Position numbers and translations under genes: made by a program. From NCBI GenBank assembly GCA_031472005.1, contig PZJY01000007.1:310001-374000 (forward strand): a DNA stretch of 64,000 nt. The letters are read 5' to 3'. Positions within the stretch are counted from its first letter, which is position 1. Every line of letters begins with the position of its first letter. Origin of the DNA: Tetracladium setigerum. Its lineage: Eukaryota > Ascomycota > Leotiomycetes > Helotiales. The notes below the pieces were generated by a model that made no database searches, was not told where the DNA came from, and was given only the letters and a program-made list of their open reading frames with translations. Shown here one piece after another: positions 35,469-46,417 of the stretch.

Positions 35469-37653
35469 TAGTATTCTGCTATCAAAATCATGCGATGGTT
35501 CAAACAGACTTCCCTGGAGTAGGGTTCGTCAATTTTCTGCTGGTAATGTGGAAAGAAGGTATGGATGATTGGGGAAAGGACTGGGCGTAAAATGGCCTGC
35601 TTTGGAGTAATCGCGGGGTCATTCGGCTGAAGGCGGGCTTGATGTTTTGAAGCAGCAGTATTTATGACCAGTTATACTGCGACGAAAGTGCCAACTCCCA
35701 AGATTAATGGAGCTGAGCACTTGATGAACGATGCATATTCATATTAGGAGGCATACCCGTAAAAGTTCCCGTACCCGTGAGCAAAATACCTTCGGGATTT
35801 TCGGGAGCCCTAGCCGGGCGTGATATCCCATGGCCTGTCTTTCTTTAGCAAGACCTTATTCAGGAAACTGTAACTAAGCAGGTTAACCAAATTTTGAGGG
35901 TGAATAATGCTGGAGGTTTTTTTCTCCCCATTTCACTACAATAATTTAAACAAATCCAAGAACAATATATCAAACGATTGGTCCCAGCTTTCATGATACG
36001 GGGTTACAAGTCCGTCATCAAGGGCTCTTGCTACATCCTATCTGACGAACATCCGAGACAAGGAACCAGTCCAAGGCTCTTAAACCATAATCAGTCCTGT
36101 GTTTACGTTTTAAGGGTTTGCCCCAATGATTAATACACTTACGTCTGAAGTTATTCAGTTCTGTGTTTACACTCCAACGGTCTGGCCCCACTGATTATGA
36201 TAAGATTACATGATCGTCCGAGGCTGTTGAGATTGCCGAATAAAGTCAATGTATCAAGCGAGATCGGTCACCCTCACAGTCTCACACCACCTCGGCGAAA
36301 GGTAGGTGTTCGGAATCCTACCGTGTGTGATATGAGAGGTGCGGTATGATGTCGTTGGGAGGTTTTCATCGCAATCTGATTTATCCTGACCACTCGTCAT
36401 AGGAATGCCTCACGGGATGTCGTGAGCGAAATAGGAAGCCAATACCTCGTGTTCGCGGCTCAAACCTAGACAAAAAACACCACGCACGGGAATAAGCGGT
36501 CAAAAAGGTTTCGCTCTTCTGCAAGCCAGTGGTGAGATGGCGCTCGGGAGTGGCATGGATCGACAGTAGGGCGATGGATTCGTGTTCGCACTCATGACCT
36601 ATGGTTATCTTCGGTTATCTGTGTATTTGTTTTGAAATAATCCCACAATGGATACTATACGCGCATGTGTTTCTGTACGCAACGTGTGAGAATGAGGTGC
36701 GATATGCGCTCACTCTGTTTGTGGTTGGAGGAGATAAAAAGAGGAATGAGGTATGTAGGAAGCCGGCTAGCCCGGTGGACGTTATGCAGGTTATGCAGAT
36801 ATCATGCACAGTGCTTTGGTCAGCTAGCTAGCTTTCTTTTAAAGCTTCTAGCGGCATTCTAGTGCTTATCTCTCACCTTCTAGCGTAAAGCCACATTTTT
36901 CCTTGGGTCGCACTATCCATGCCGCTCAAGAGCGTCGAATCAGCCAACACCGGCAGATCCCCGACTTGACTCCATCGCGGAAAGATAGCGAAAAAGAACG
37001 CATCACGGACTTCAGAACTACGTCACAATTATCGGATAGAGTGGCCTAGAATTGACAATACTAGTCGACGATTCATTTTCAAGCTTTGGCCTGGGAAATT
37101 GCTAACTAGCAGACGTACGAGTCCTCTTAGTAAATCACACGCTTTTCTGTGGCACTATTCGTAGGACTCATCAACAAGGATGTCAATGTAAAAATCACAC
37201 TAGCAGCCAAGCTTTTTAGCACTGTCTCTCTTCAGATACAAGCACATTTACCACCAGATCCACGTGGAATCCAAGCTGCTCATTACTCGATTTGACCTAG
37301 TTTTGGTATGACACTGCATAAAAATAGCTTGTTCATGGAAGTAGTGGACCCCGATTATACAGGTAAGCTCAAAGGGTTGTTGACATCCTTGCCCCGCAAG
37401 AGCGGAAGGCGCTCCTTGCGTGCTGGTAGGGATCGTTCATACATACTCCAAACTACCATTCCGTATGCTCGACCATGGGTACACAACAATACCGACTTGG
37501 CATGTAGATGCTCCTACTTAAGCACGAGGATCCCCCACCATCGAGATATCTCTTCCCAGCACAGCAGTCTCAACGGATATCTTCAAACGACCACACTCGC
37601 TTCTCACCATCAACCACTCAATCCACACACACTAAGTGTAATTCAAATTCACA
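35469..37653. other. Long intergenic region with a repeat flanked by short inverted repeats
   Basis: 2.2 kb without a supportable gene. It contains the 114-bp repeat structure at 36086-36199 listed separately. The last 200 bp before 37654 are CA/TC-rich and probably the bZIP 5' leader. Confidence 0.45.
36086..36199. repeat. Direct repeat pair bounded by a perfect 10-bp inverted repeat
   Basis: CATAATCAGT at 36086-36095 is inverted exactly at 36190-36199. Between these ends are two imperfect direct copies of about 41 bp (36092-36132 and 36156-36197), both running from CAGTCCTGTGTTTAC- or CAGTTCTGTGTTTAC- to GGCCCCA/TTGCCCCA and TGATTA. The layout is like a miniature element, but no target-site duplication is evident. 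Confidence 0.55.
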
Positions 37654-38352
37654 ATGAATCAAATCAACAACAACTCAGCCGACGAGTATACATTCGTGAA
37701 CATGCAACAAAACGATAACGAGGTGGACATTCTACAAGAAAAATACAATCTTGATGTACGTTCCCCTCATCTGGCATACAAGAACCATATTAATGCTCAC
37801 TTAGAACTACTACCATACGCCCATTCCTTTCCATCTCCAGTCATCAGCAGAATGGGTGATGAACGCACCCCTTCGCCATCAACTACACCCACAACGCCAT
37901 CTCCCCATCTCTCAAATGCTAGCTTGAGCAACACTTCAAACGGATTCCCCTCACATTGGCCTACCGGCCCTACATCTTCTTCAGAGGCAGCTCAGAGCAT
38001 CAAAGAAATCCAGCGACTGACTGATGCCAAATCTGTATGTTCCCCACATTCTCTTGTTTACACGACATCGGCTAACAAAACTCTTCCTCAGCGCCGAAGA
38101 CAACAAAATCGAGAATCTCAGCGTGCGTTTCGCGAAAGGAAAAACCGTCACATTGAACAACTCGAGCAAGCACTTGCAGATTTGCAGCACAGGCATGAGA
38201 AGCTATTGCAGTGTTTCGTGGGTCTGACAGCTCGAGTTTCGGGTGAGGATCTAAATGGCGGGGTCTCAAACCGGGGAACTGGTGCAGGGATGACTGATAT
38301 GAGTTTCTTGGAAGGAAACAATAATCAATTCAGTGGATTCCAAGGACGTTAG
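37654..38352 (+). CDS. YAP/Pap1-type bZIP transcription factor
   Basis: Exons 37654-38034 and 38092-38352 are separated by a 57-nt intron with a GCTAAC branch site and give 213 residues. The N-terminal 127 residues are disordered, with a Ser/Thr/Pro-rich patch (TPSPSTTPTTPSP) that could be phosphorylated. The DNA-binding basic region follows (RRRQQNRESQRAFRERK), matching the NxxxQxxFR pattern of YAP-type factors, and then a short zipper (IEQLEQALADLQHRHEKLLQ). The C-terminal tail is Gly/Asn-rich with no cysteines of the redox-sensing c-CRD, so it is a small bZIP rather than a canonical Yap1. A 5' intron at about 37756 could be spliced, but the unspliced reading stays open and I keep it. The protein likely binds TTAC-rich sites in the nucleus. 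Confidence 0.88.
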   Translation: MNQINNNSADEYTFVNMQQNDNEVDILQEKYNLDVRSPHLAYKNHINAHLELLPYAHSFPSPVISRMGDERTPSPSTTPTTPSPHLSNASLSNTSNGFPSHWPTGPTSSSEAAQSIKEIQRLTDAKSVCSPHSLVYTTSANKTLPQRRRQQNRESQRAFRERKNRHIEQLEQALADLQHRHEKLLQCFVGLTARVSGEDLNGGVSNRGTGAGMTDMSFLEGNNNQFSGFQGR

Positions 38353-40247
38353 TAGATTGAGATGGGAGATGGCAGATGATGATTTGGTGGGGTAGAGTTG
38401 ATCGAGCAGGAACTTCGTCTTGACGGTGAAGCTGGTCTCGGTTGGGGTTGCCAATCAGCCAATCATGGCTGCTGGTTTTAACGACTTTATGAAATTAGAC
38501 TTAATCTTAGACGGGAACTTATAGAGAGGAGTAGATTCGCAAGAATATTTGGGTAGTCACTTGGTTGTGGAGATAATTTGATGGAGAAGAATCAAAATAC
38601 AATACAAACTACTTAAATGATAAGATCACATCCAAATATGACAGAAAGTGAATGGGCTTCTAGTATGCTATTGGTGATTTCTAAGGTGGACTTAAAAACT
38701 TCGTACAGAAGGAATCATGGTGTGAGGGATAAGAATCAGGTCTGGGGAAATATATGGAGGTGAGGGCCAAGTATAACTGAAATCCCTTCAGGCACTAAAC
38801 CAATCAAAAACTTGAGTCTCAATGCCGTCTATTATCTCATAGATGATAAACAAAACAAAACAAATAGCGCATCTAAGAATGCACCCAAAAGGGAAAGTGA
38901 TCGTTCTTGGCACGCTCAGAAATGTTATTGTATTTACCGCAGGACCGCTTCGCTACTCATGCGGAGAAAATTGGTAAGCTTTCTATTTGTTAATCTCTAG
39001 ATTCCCATAGGACTGTCAAGTTGATTTCAAATCCTCACACTTGAAGCCATTCCCCGGATTTGCGAAGTTTGGGTTATGAGCTAGGGTATTTTTGGCTGTC
39101 CGCGACGCGGATGCGATGGTCTCAATTCACTTGGCCTTATTTAGTACAGTTCATTCAGAGTATCTCATTAGTTTACCAAATAAAAGGTATCTGTAGCTCC
39201 TCAATAGATTGTTTCTAACAACCAGAGGGCTTCTGTTGACTATGAGTTGTGCTGGTCTAAGGCCGAGAATCTACACGATGCTCTCGCGGGATGACCTCGC
39301 TTGGTATTGTGCATTCTCCTGGCATATCGTGTTCTGTAAGCTGCGCGATGCATCTAGATATACCAAAGAAATACATAGTTTAAAAGGTTTTGTTGCCCTT
39401 TAGTGGGAACTCAGCCACCTAGTGAGCCAACATCCTCGTTGTGTACTGATTGGAAGACGCAAGTTTATACTGATCGAGTAAGTTCGACGCACACACTTGC
39501 ATGCCCCGCAATTAAAGTTCTATGGATTGGTCTCTTTGCCGTATAGACAAGAGATCCTTGTAGACTTGCTGATACTTGACTAAATATTGGTTCATATTGT
39601 CGTATCGAGGCCTCGAGATTTATGAGCTGAAATACCCACAAATTGAGGGCTGTCTTCAACCCCTAGAACATTCAAGATTAGATTCAACTTTAATCTTCTC
39701 GTCCATGAATTTATGTGATAATAGGGATAGAGAGCAACGGGAACGGCATGGAGCTAGACGTAAGGTAATGATGCCATGACGGATTCATCAGGACAAACTT
39801 TGGGAGGGCTAGCGGGAGGGATTGTCATTTACTTTCATTCTCTCCTCTATACTATTAGACACGAGTTATACTATAAATAAACCTTACAATGTAAAGCTTT
39901 AGCCTCAATTATCAAAGAAATGTTATTTAGTTGGAGACAACTTCTTAAACTATTAGCGGGGTAATATGGAGTTGGCTTTCAATTAGAAAAACCTAGGACT
40001 TTTATTTCGCAGTTTTTATTCGTTATATGAGACCGGTTCCATCATATAGTATTGCATAAATTTGATGCGAGATGTTATTGAACATTTATAATACTATCGT
40101 TGTCAACAAGCGGGAATGGTGTGGATACCAAAATGTTAGCGGCGCCAAGCAAATTCGACATCTTCCTGACCTTGCTTTACCTCTAATCAACTACAACACA
40201 TAGATCGTCACCAGCCAATCTCTGTTCGGCTCCAGCCTCGATATGTA
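38353..40247. other. Long intergenic region upstream of the Zn2Cys6 regulator
   Basis: 1.9 kb AT-rich. No gene and no copy of the 18-bp cluster motif is seen here. It should include the bZIP 3' UTR and the promoter of the regulator. Confidence 0.45.
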
Positions 40248-42563
40248 ATGTCTTTTACCGACCAGCCAGCGAAGAAGGCCAAGAAAAGTGCCTTCTCTTG
40301 CGATCCGTGCCGAAAGAGAAAAGTGAAATGCGGGGGAGAACAGCCGACCTGCGAACGTTGTCGAAAACGTCAAGATGACTGTGTTTACAACCTCAATCCG
40401 ACTCTTTCATACACGCAAAAACTTGAAGCCAGAGTTCGGGAACTAGAGAGATCTTTACAGAGCTCAACGGCTCAATGTCAACCCAGCGATGTGGGGTCAC
40501 CAATGTCACAAATCTCTTCCCGGAATGCCTCTCCCCTTCGTTCGAGCTCGACCTCAAACTTGAAGGCCTCGACAACTTTTCAAGGGCTCAAAATGGATAA
40601 TAGAGGGGGTATCACCTATCATGGTGCGACCAGTTTCTTCGATTTACCGTCCAGCTCATCGCATCAAGTGGCTGCTGCAGCCTCACAGATGCAAGCACCC
40701 ATGGACGAAAAGGAACGAAGGAAAGAAAGACTTGTTGAGAGTGCATGGCAGCAACGAATACTAGAGAACTTTTCAGAAATACCAGTGGGTTATCATCTAA
40801 GAGTAATTTGAATTCTCAGCTTTGTGATAACATCGGACATAGGAGCCTTTCCAATTTATTATTCAAACTCATTGGTGCTGGATTCAGCCAATGTTTAATT
40901 TCGTGTATCGCCCAGCTTTCACGCGTATGGACCCCCAAAGCGAGAAATGTCCTCTTGAAACCCAAGTTCTGACTTGTAATAGGTGACATGGAAGTTTTGG
41001 GACCATACTATTCCCACACATTGATGAATGCAATGCTGTCTCATTCAGTACGGTGGTGCAAGAGGAATCCCAAGATTCGGGAGCAATTGAAGACATATGA
41101 CGACGGAGATTTGTTTTCGCGCCAGGCCAGAACACTACTATTTGAAGAAGTGACTATGGGGCATGCCACAGTACCCACCGTCCAAACGCTCCTACTCCTC
41201 AGTGCACAAGAATGCAGCAACGGAAATCGCACACAGGCATGGCTATATAGTGGGATGGCTTTCAGACTGATTGAGGACATGGGCATCTTCATTGATGGTC
41301 AAAAGTACGCCGGGTCAGTCAATTTATCGGATGAGGATATTGAGATCCGCAACCGGCTGTTCTGGAGCTGTTACTTCTGGGACAAAATTATTTGTCTGTA
41401 TCTTGGGCGATCTCCAACTTTGCAGCACTCCAACGTCAGCCCCCCTCAAATCATGAGTAAGTAGAATCTTTTTCTCAGCTTCCATTTATCGTCACTAACA
41501 GGTTTCAGTGGATGATTCGGCCGAAAATGAACTTTGGACTCCCCATGGATTGACCTACCCAGAGGGTGTGCAATACCCACCCATGCAAGCGCATTCAACC
41601 TCATGCTTCATGAAAATGTGTCAACTATCCGTCATATTCAACAAAATTCTTGTGAATATGTACGATCCTTTACAGCAACAAACGGATGAAATAATACAGT
41701 CCTGTTTGGATACCGAAGGGGAGGCCTTGAGGGTATGGTGGGACGATCTCCCGGGGTTTTTGAGAATTGACCCCCATGAACTTCCAATCTTTTCCCCTCC
41801 AAGTCACATTGTGGTTTTAAAGTAAGTGTAATATTTCAACTTTGGCACATATACTTACATTAACAGTTGTTTGTATCATGTTTTCAAGATCTTACTCTAC
41901 CGACCGCTGCTGTGTCATCGCTCCAACAATCAAAAGCCAGAAGTGAGTCACTTGTTAGAATGTGTCTCTTCGGCAACTACCATTCTTGTTATTTTTGACC
42001 TATATTGTCGAACTTTTGGTGTGGATTATTGCATTCTATCATTGTCTTACAGCGTGTATACAGCTGCTTCAATCTTTCTTCTGCAAATACAAGCAGCGCC
42101 AAGCAAAGACGAGGAGGCTTTGGAGCGCTTGAAATTTTGTATCACGGCACTGGGAGAAGTCAAGATAGCAAACCCAGGTAACTATGTTTATTAAGTTTTG
42201 CATCGGCGGTGCTAAAGCTTACAAATTTTCGTAGTAATTGGAAGTGCAACTGCTTTAATACTTGAAGCACTTGCCAAAGCTGGATACGAATTCACATCAC
42301 CACCAACGATGCCAGATTCCGCGATCACACGATCTGTCTCATACCACGAACCTACAACCGATGAAACCTTCTCATACAGTACAAACGTCCCGCCATTGCA
42401 TATCAATCCTCAATTCGATACGATCAATGCGGGGTACCAGGTACCACCACTTTACAATTTCAATCCGGATGGCTTCGAAGTTTCGTCAGAGACACTCGAG
42501 GCCCTTTCTTCATTAGAACCTGTCGACGTGACTTTTGAAGGTCGCCATGATTGGCATCGGTAG
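40248..42563 (+). CDS. Zn2Cys6 (Gal4-type) transcription factor with fungal-specific TF domain; candidate local regulator
   Basis: Six exons (introns 40785-40842, 40925-40982, 41457-41508, 41822-41866, 42178-42234) sum to exactly 681 codons. The binuclear cluster is C18/C21/C28/C35/C38/C45 in CDPCRKRKVKCGGEQPTCER, followed by a linker and a coiled segment (EARVRELERSLQSS). A Ser-rich disordered stretch leads to the fungal_trans (PF04082-type) domain, from about residue 210 (HWCWIQPMFNFVYRPAF) to 500, including FRLIEDMGIFIDGQKYAG and RLFWSCYFWDKIICLYLGR. Such proteins usually act as homodimers on inverted CGG triplets. The nearby carrier, amidohydrolase and permease genes each have a TCGG-N7-CCGA site upstream. 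I infer, but cannot prove, that this protein binds them. It converges on the carrier gene with 124 bp between stops. Confidence 0.92.
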
Positions 42564-42687
42564 ATTGGTCGCCGAGGAGTCGGCAAATACGATGTGCTTC
42601 GTCGTTCCTTTTTCGAACAGCCTTCGTCCCACACGAAAGAGCGTATTGTTGCACACATGCTTTTGTTTGTGATCTCCAGCCAAAGTC

Positions 42688-43780
42688 TTACATCGACATT
42701 GTCTGTTGGGCTTCTATCTTTGTGGCTTTCATCATCTGTACGACCTTATCATAAACGGTGAATGTAATACCACTCGAGAGCTAGAAGGTTTTGATTAGCT
42801 TCAACCAATGCAGTGTCGAGGATGGCTTACAGTCAATCGCACAAGCCTTGGGGTTGTTCCTCTCCAGAAAGCGCCTATTCCCTCGTTTCTCAAGGTTCGG
42901 ACTAAACAGTCAAGCATTCCTGAATATTTACTTTCAACACTCTGCATTCTCGTCTTCACATTATCAAATGGCATCGATGCATATCTATATCCCCATGTTA
43001 GCATAGCTTACTCAATGCAAAGAAGTTTAAAACCTACACAGTCACCACACCACTGAGAGCACCAATTGCAAGGGTAGTGCCAGATCTCGTCTCAATTCCA
43101 GGCCATCTTTTCGCCACTTGCTCTTGCAGAAATCCAAACGTCGTGAACCTCACCGCTGAATTTGTCGCCTGTTTGCTCATCACTGGTACAGCTCCCTTCC
43201 ATAGTGCTAGCACTCCCTCCTCTCTCACAATCCTACCAATCATTTCTCCCGTACCAGATATCCTGACACCTTTTCGAGCAGCATCTTCGACCATCCTTGT
43301 TTTCAACGCCTCCCCTGGAGTAACCACAGCAAGCGACTCAACGACGCCAGCACTCAACCCCGACACAGCATTCACCCAAGCCCTGCCTTTTTTAGTTGCA
43401 TTTTGTGTGTTCGGATCGTTTTGCGGGAAAAGCCCATTCAGCGCGTCTTTTGAAGACTCGAATGCGAAGAACCGGATACTACTTTTCAACGAATTGCTGA
43501 CGACTAAGGCTCGGCAGCCGGAATAAAAGCCTATTAGGCCGGTGGTTTTATATGTTGATTTAACGATGGAAAGAGATGATCCGGCATGTTGAGGGAGTTG
43601 GCGGCGGGTTTTGATGAATTCGGCGGGGTACTTCAGCAGAGAGACTGTTAGCTGGAGTCTGAAAAATGGAGAAATCTTTTTTTTGTCGAGAGCACCTACG
43701 GTAATGATTGTTTCTGAGGCTCCTGCTAATCCACCTGCGAGCAGTTTAATGGCAATAGTTAGTTTCTCGTTGGATCCCAT
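42688..43780 (-). CDS. Mitochondrial carrier, tricarboxylate/citrate transport protein-like
   Basis: Four exons (introns 43631-43699, 42985-43037, 42781-42830) give exactly 306 residues with three tandem carrier repeats. Carrier signatures are visible: YPAEFIKTRR in repeat 1, TPGEALKTRM in repeat 2 and MPFDNVKTRM in repeat 3, each PX[D/E]XXK-like. The Ala-Thr-Ile-Ile-Thr run before the first signature and the sequence ALWKGAVPVMSKQATNSAVRF are typical of the citrate carrier (CTP) subfamily. It would exchange tricarboxylates for malate or other acids across the inner mitochondrial membrane. An in-frame upstream ATG at 43834 would add 18 residues, but the family starts near MGSNEKLTIA. A copy of the 18-bp motif lies 234 bp upstream. 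In the cluster the carrier could supply or remove a tricarboxylate intermediate. Confidence 0.9.
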
Positions 43781-44013
43781 GTTGGTCGAGGTTTCGAACG
43801 TTGCAATGATTTGACAGTCGCTTTTGGATTTCAAGATTCAAGAATTCAGGTTGTAAGGAGCGGAATGTTTTCTACAAAGAATTTATAAATTGACGCAGGT
43901 ATCTAGGACATATAAAGTCCTCCAATTAATCATTACTTGTTTTTGAAGGCGGAAACAAGCGGAGCTGCCCGCCGTCTGGCATGATTACAGTATCGCTCCG
44001 CCCCCAAATGTAC

Positions 44014-44031
44014 TTCGGAAGTTGACCGAGC
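44014..44031. promoter_or_regulatory. Cluster motif 1: 18-bp TCGG-N7-CCGA site upstream of the carrier
   Basis: The sequence TTCGGAAGTTGACCGAGC lies 234 bp upstream of the carrier start codon. It contains the inverted triplets CGG and CCG separated by seven bases, a spacing used by Zn2Cys6 homodimers. It is identical in all 18 bases to the sites at 45611 and 46089. Confidence 0.75.
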
Positions 44032-44217
44032 TCTCGGCAGGTTTTCAATAGTCTGGAACTACCTTGAACTTGAAATTCATCATAATAGTGAGATTTGGGA
44101 TTTTTTAGACCGTCCGTTGGCACTCCGTAGAGGCGGAAGTTTGTTTCGGTGCTGGGTACTCTGTATATGATCTCTGTACATGAAAGCTGTTACGTTCGCC
44201 TAGTCGGTTCGCTCTTA

Positions 44218-44230
44218 GGTCAAGTTGACC
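44218..44230. promoter_or_regulatory. GGTCAA-N-TTGACC palindrome related to the cluster motif
   Basis: A perfect 6-bp inverted repeat with a one-base centre. Its right part shares AAGTTGACC with the 18-bp motif, but it lacks the CGG triplet at the left. It may be a half-site or a chance match. Confidence 0.35.
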
Positions 44231-44399
44231 CGTATTCGCGGCTTGGAGATCATGATATGAACTCTACTCGACAAGACATGCGAAGATCGCGCTTCACGAA
44301 ATTCACCCAAACAGACCAGAAGTAATTTTATAAAATAAAAGAATCAGTCGATTTATCAGAATTTACAAAACTTTCTACATGATGAGTAGCTAAGTACCT

Positions 44400-45409
44400 T
44401 CACCTAACGCTCCACAACATCTCTGCGTTTTCTCTAAACACCTTCTCCACAGCTTTCTCTCCGCCCATTTCTTCACACCAACTCACCACTTTCTTCGCAA
44501 ATACATCCGAATCTACGTTGTCAAATCTGGTATGTGGCCAGTCACTGGCCCAAACACATTTATCCAGCGCTATCCTCAACAATTCTTTCCCTACCGGATC
44601 CAAATCCCCTTCCCCCTCTTCCTTCGATATCCGGTACGAAGCCGACAGCTTTATGTACGTATTTCCTTGCATCAAGATATTGGCTAAAGATTGGAAGCCA
44701 TGAAGTACATAGGGATCGCGCGTAAGTGTGTACGGATGTTTTCGCACCAGATTTGACCCAGGGAGCTTTGGCTGGCAAAAATGATCCAACACGACTGTTA
44801 CTCCCAAGGTCGGTATAATCTTTCAAGAGCAGCAGTTGCACTCATGGGCACATGAAGATTGAGCACCCAATTGTAAGGACGAATCACGTCCGCATGCGCT
44901 CTCAATATCTTTGCAAGCTCGGCCTCCTCCATTTCTTTTCCTGCAGAAACGAGATTCACTCGCACTCCTCGAACACCCATTTTATGCCAATTTTCTAATG
45001 TTTGTTTGTTGATTGTGCTGGGATCAAGTACCACGACACCGCGTGCACGTTGTGGTCCGAGATGCTGTAATGCATCGAGGAGGCAGTTGTTGTCTGTGCC
45101 GTAAATGGAAGGTTGAACTAGGACGATGTTGTTTACGCCGTGAGTTTTTTCAAATGCGAGAGCTTCGGGGAGAAGATGAGGTTTTGGTTTGTATTGAGCG
45201 GCTGAATCGAGAGGGTAAGATAGTGAGAGGATGTGCATGTGGCTGTCCCATGAGTTGGAAGGGAGTTGATATTTGCTTGGTTTCGAGGCTTGAGATTTTG
45301 TGGTGCTAAATCTGCGAGGCCTAGACGAAAGCTGGGCTTGGGTTGCCATGATTTGGTTTTGAAAAAGGTTTGACAGACGTGGAGAAGGCACTTTGAGAGA
45401 CGTCTTCAT
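44400..45409 (-). CDS. Amidohydrolase-2 / COG3618-like lactone hydrolase, one frame break
   Basis: One exon of about 336 codons once a single missing base is allowed near 44821-44823 (TTT on the plus strand). The N-terminal metal-site motif WDSHMHIL marks the amidohydrolase fold. Next come VLVQPSIYGTDN, LDPSTINKQTLENWHKMGVRGVRVN and, after the break, VVLDHFCQPKLPG, DPYVLHGFQSLA and WASDWPHTRF (a further metal-binding Asp). These segments fit the family containing 2-pyrone-4,6-dicarboxylate hydrolase and sugar-acid lactonases. An alternative start at 45349 (MATQAQLSSRPRRFSTTK) resembles a mitochondrial presequence. The 18-bp motif lies 202 bp upstream. The break joins LERL to IPTLGVTVV perfectly, so I think the gene is functional and the base was undercalled. 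The substrate cannot be named from sequence. Confidence 0.8.
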
Positions 45410-45610
45410 GTAGTTGTGTGTTCTGGTAAAGATGTTAACGACTTGGAACGCCTAGGAATTGATAGGCGCATGAGAAAGAAAGGATATGTAATAGAAAGGA
45501 GGAATTTAATTTCGCTCATTAGTCAAATTAAATACTAGAATGATAGGCTTACTGAATACTTCCCCGTTGAAGCACTCTCATCTGGGACAGTCGGCTACAT
45601 GTTTTGAAGT

Positions 45611-45628
45611 TTCGGAAGTTGACCGAGC
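45611..45628. promoter_or_regulatory. Cluster motif 2: 18-bp TCGG-N7-CCGA site upstream of the amidohydrolase
   Basis: Identical to the copies at 44014 and 46089. It lies 202 bp upstream of the amidohydrolase start, in the divergent promoter. Confidence 0.75.
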
Positions 45629-46088
45629 AAGAAAATACCCCACTCATGATGATGGCGGTGCAAAAATCTCACTGTTCGACAGCTTCAATCTAGAGATAGT
45701 AGAGTATCGTAGAACTAAGCCTTAAATTTTGAAGATTTCTACTCTCATTCGGGAGTGACCGAATTCATGAATGGTTTGAAAGTGTGTTGTTGTTGTTGCT
45801 GTTGTTGTTATTCTACGGAGGTACAGCCGTGATGTATGGGATTTATTCAGGATGTGACTTCAGGGGCTAGTTTATTTGATACTTTCCCTAAACGAGTTGT
45901 TTTCTAGCCGCATGTAAACAAATCTTACGGAGTGGTCTGACACCCATGCCCTCATACCATTGATAAATCCCCCATACTTCACAGCTGTACTGTACCTACG
46001 TAGATGCGGGGAGCTCGCTTGGCTTTTGACTCCAATCTTCCGAGCGGAACTGAGTCAGGATTTGAAGAATTGACGAGGATCAATCTCC

Positions 46089-46106
46089 TTCGGAAGTTGA
46101 CCGAGC
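46089..46106. promoter_or_regulatory. Cluster motif 3: 18-bp TCGG-N7-CCGA site upstream of the MFS permease
   Basis: Identical to the other two copies. It ends 311 bp before the MFS start codon. The motif is in the same orientation in all three promoters, although the genes differ in strand; the palindromic core makes orientation unimportant. Confidence 0.75.
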
Positions 46107-46417
46107 CTAATAAACCAAGAGCTCACCTCAACATGATCTTTGCTCTTGACCTGCTCACCCTACCCCACAACCCCATTCTCTACTCCAGATTTCCACAACT
46201 CCTCCATATGCATCGTGGTTCTATAAAGGATCCTTGAGTCCCCCAGTTCCACAATGATTTCTCCAGCAACGGCCTGAACGAGTAGGTTGATCAATTGGAC
46301 TTCCTCGCCACTGTCAACAATCGTCCATTCCATTTCCTCTGTTGTCTGACCACCCCCACGAACACTCAACTCACTTAATCGGCGCATTATAAATTGTAGC
46401 TCATTTACTCATCGATC

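Larger units (their letters stand above)
43781..44399. other. Promoter of the mitochondrial carrier and 3' UTR of the amidohydrolase
   Basis: A 619-bp gap between two minus-strand genes. It contains the cluster motif at 44014-44031 and a palindrome at 44218-44230. No gene is seen. Confidence 0.55.
45410..46417. promoter_or_regulatory. Divergent promoter region between amidohydrolase and MFS permease
   Basis: About 1 kb between divergent start codons, with two copies of the 18-bp motif (45611-45628, 46089-46106) and a (TTG)n-like stretch near 45786-45812. Short open frames here have no coding character. Confidence 0.55.
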
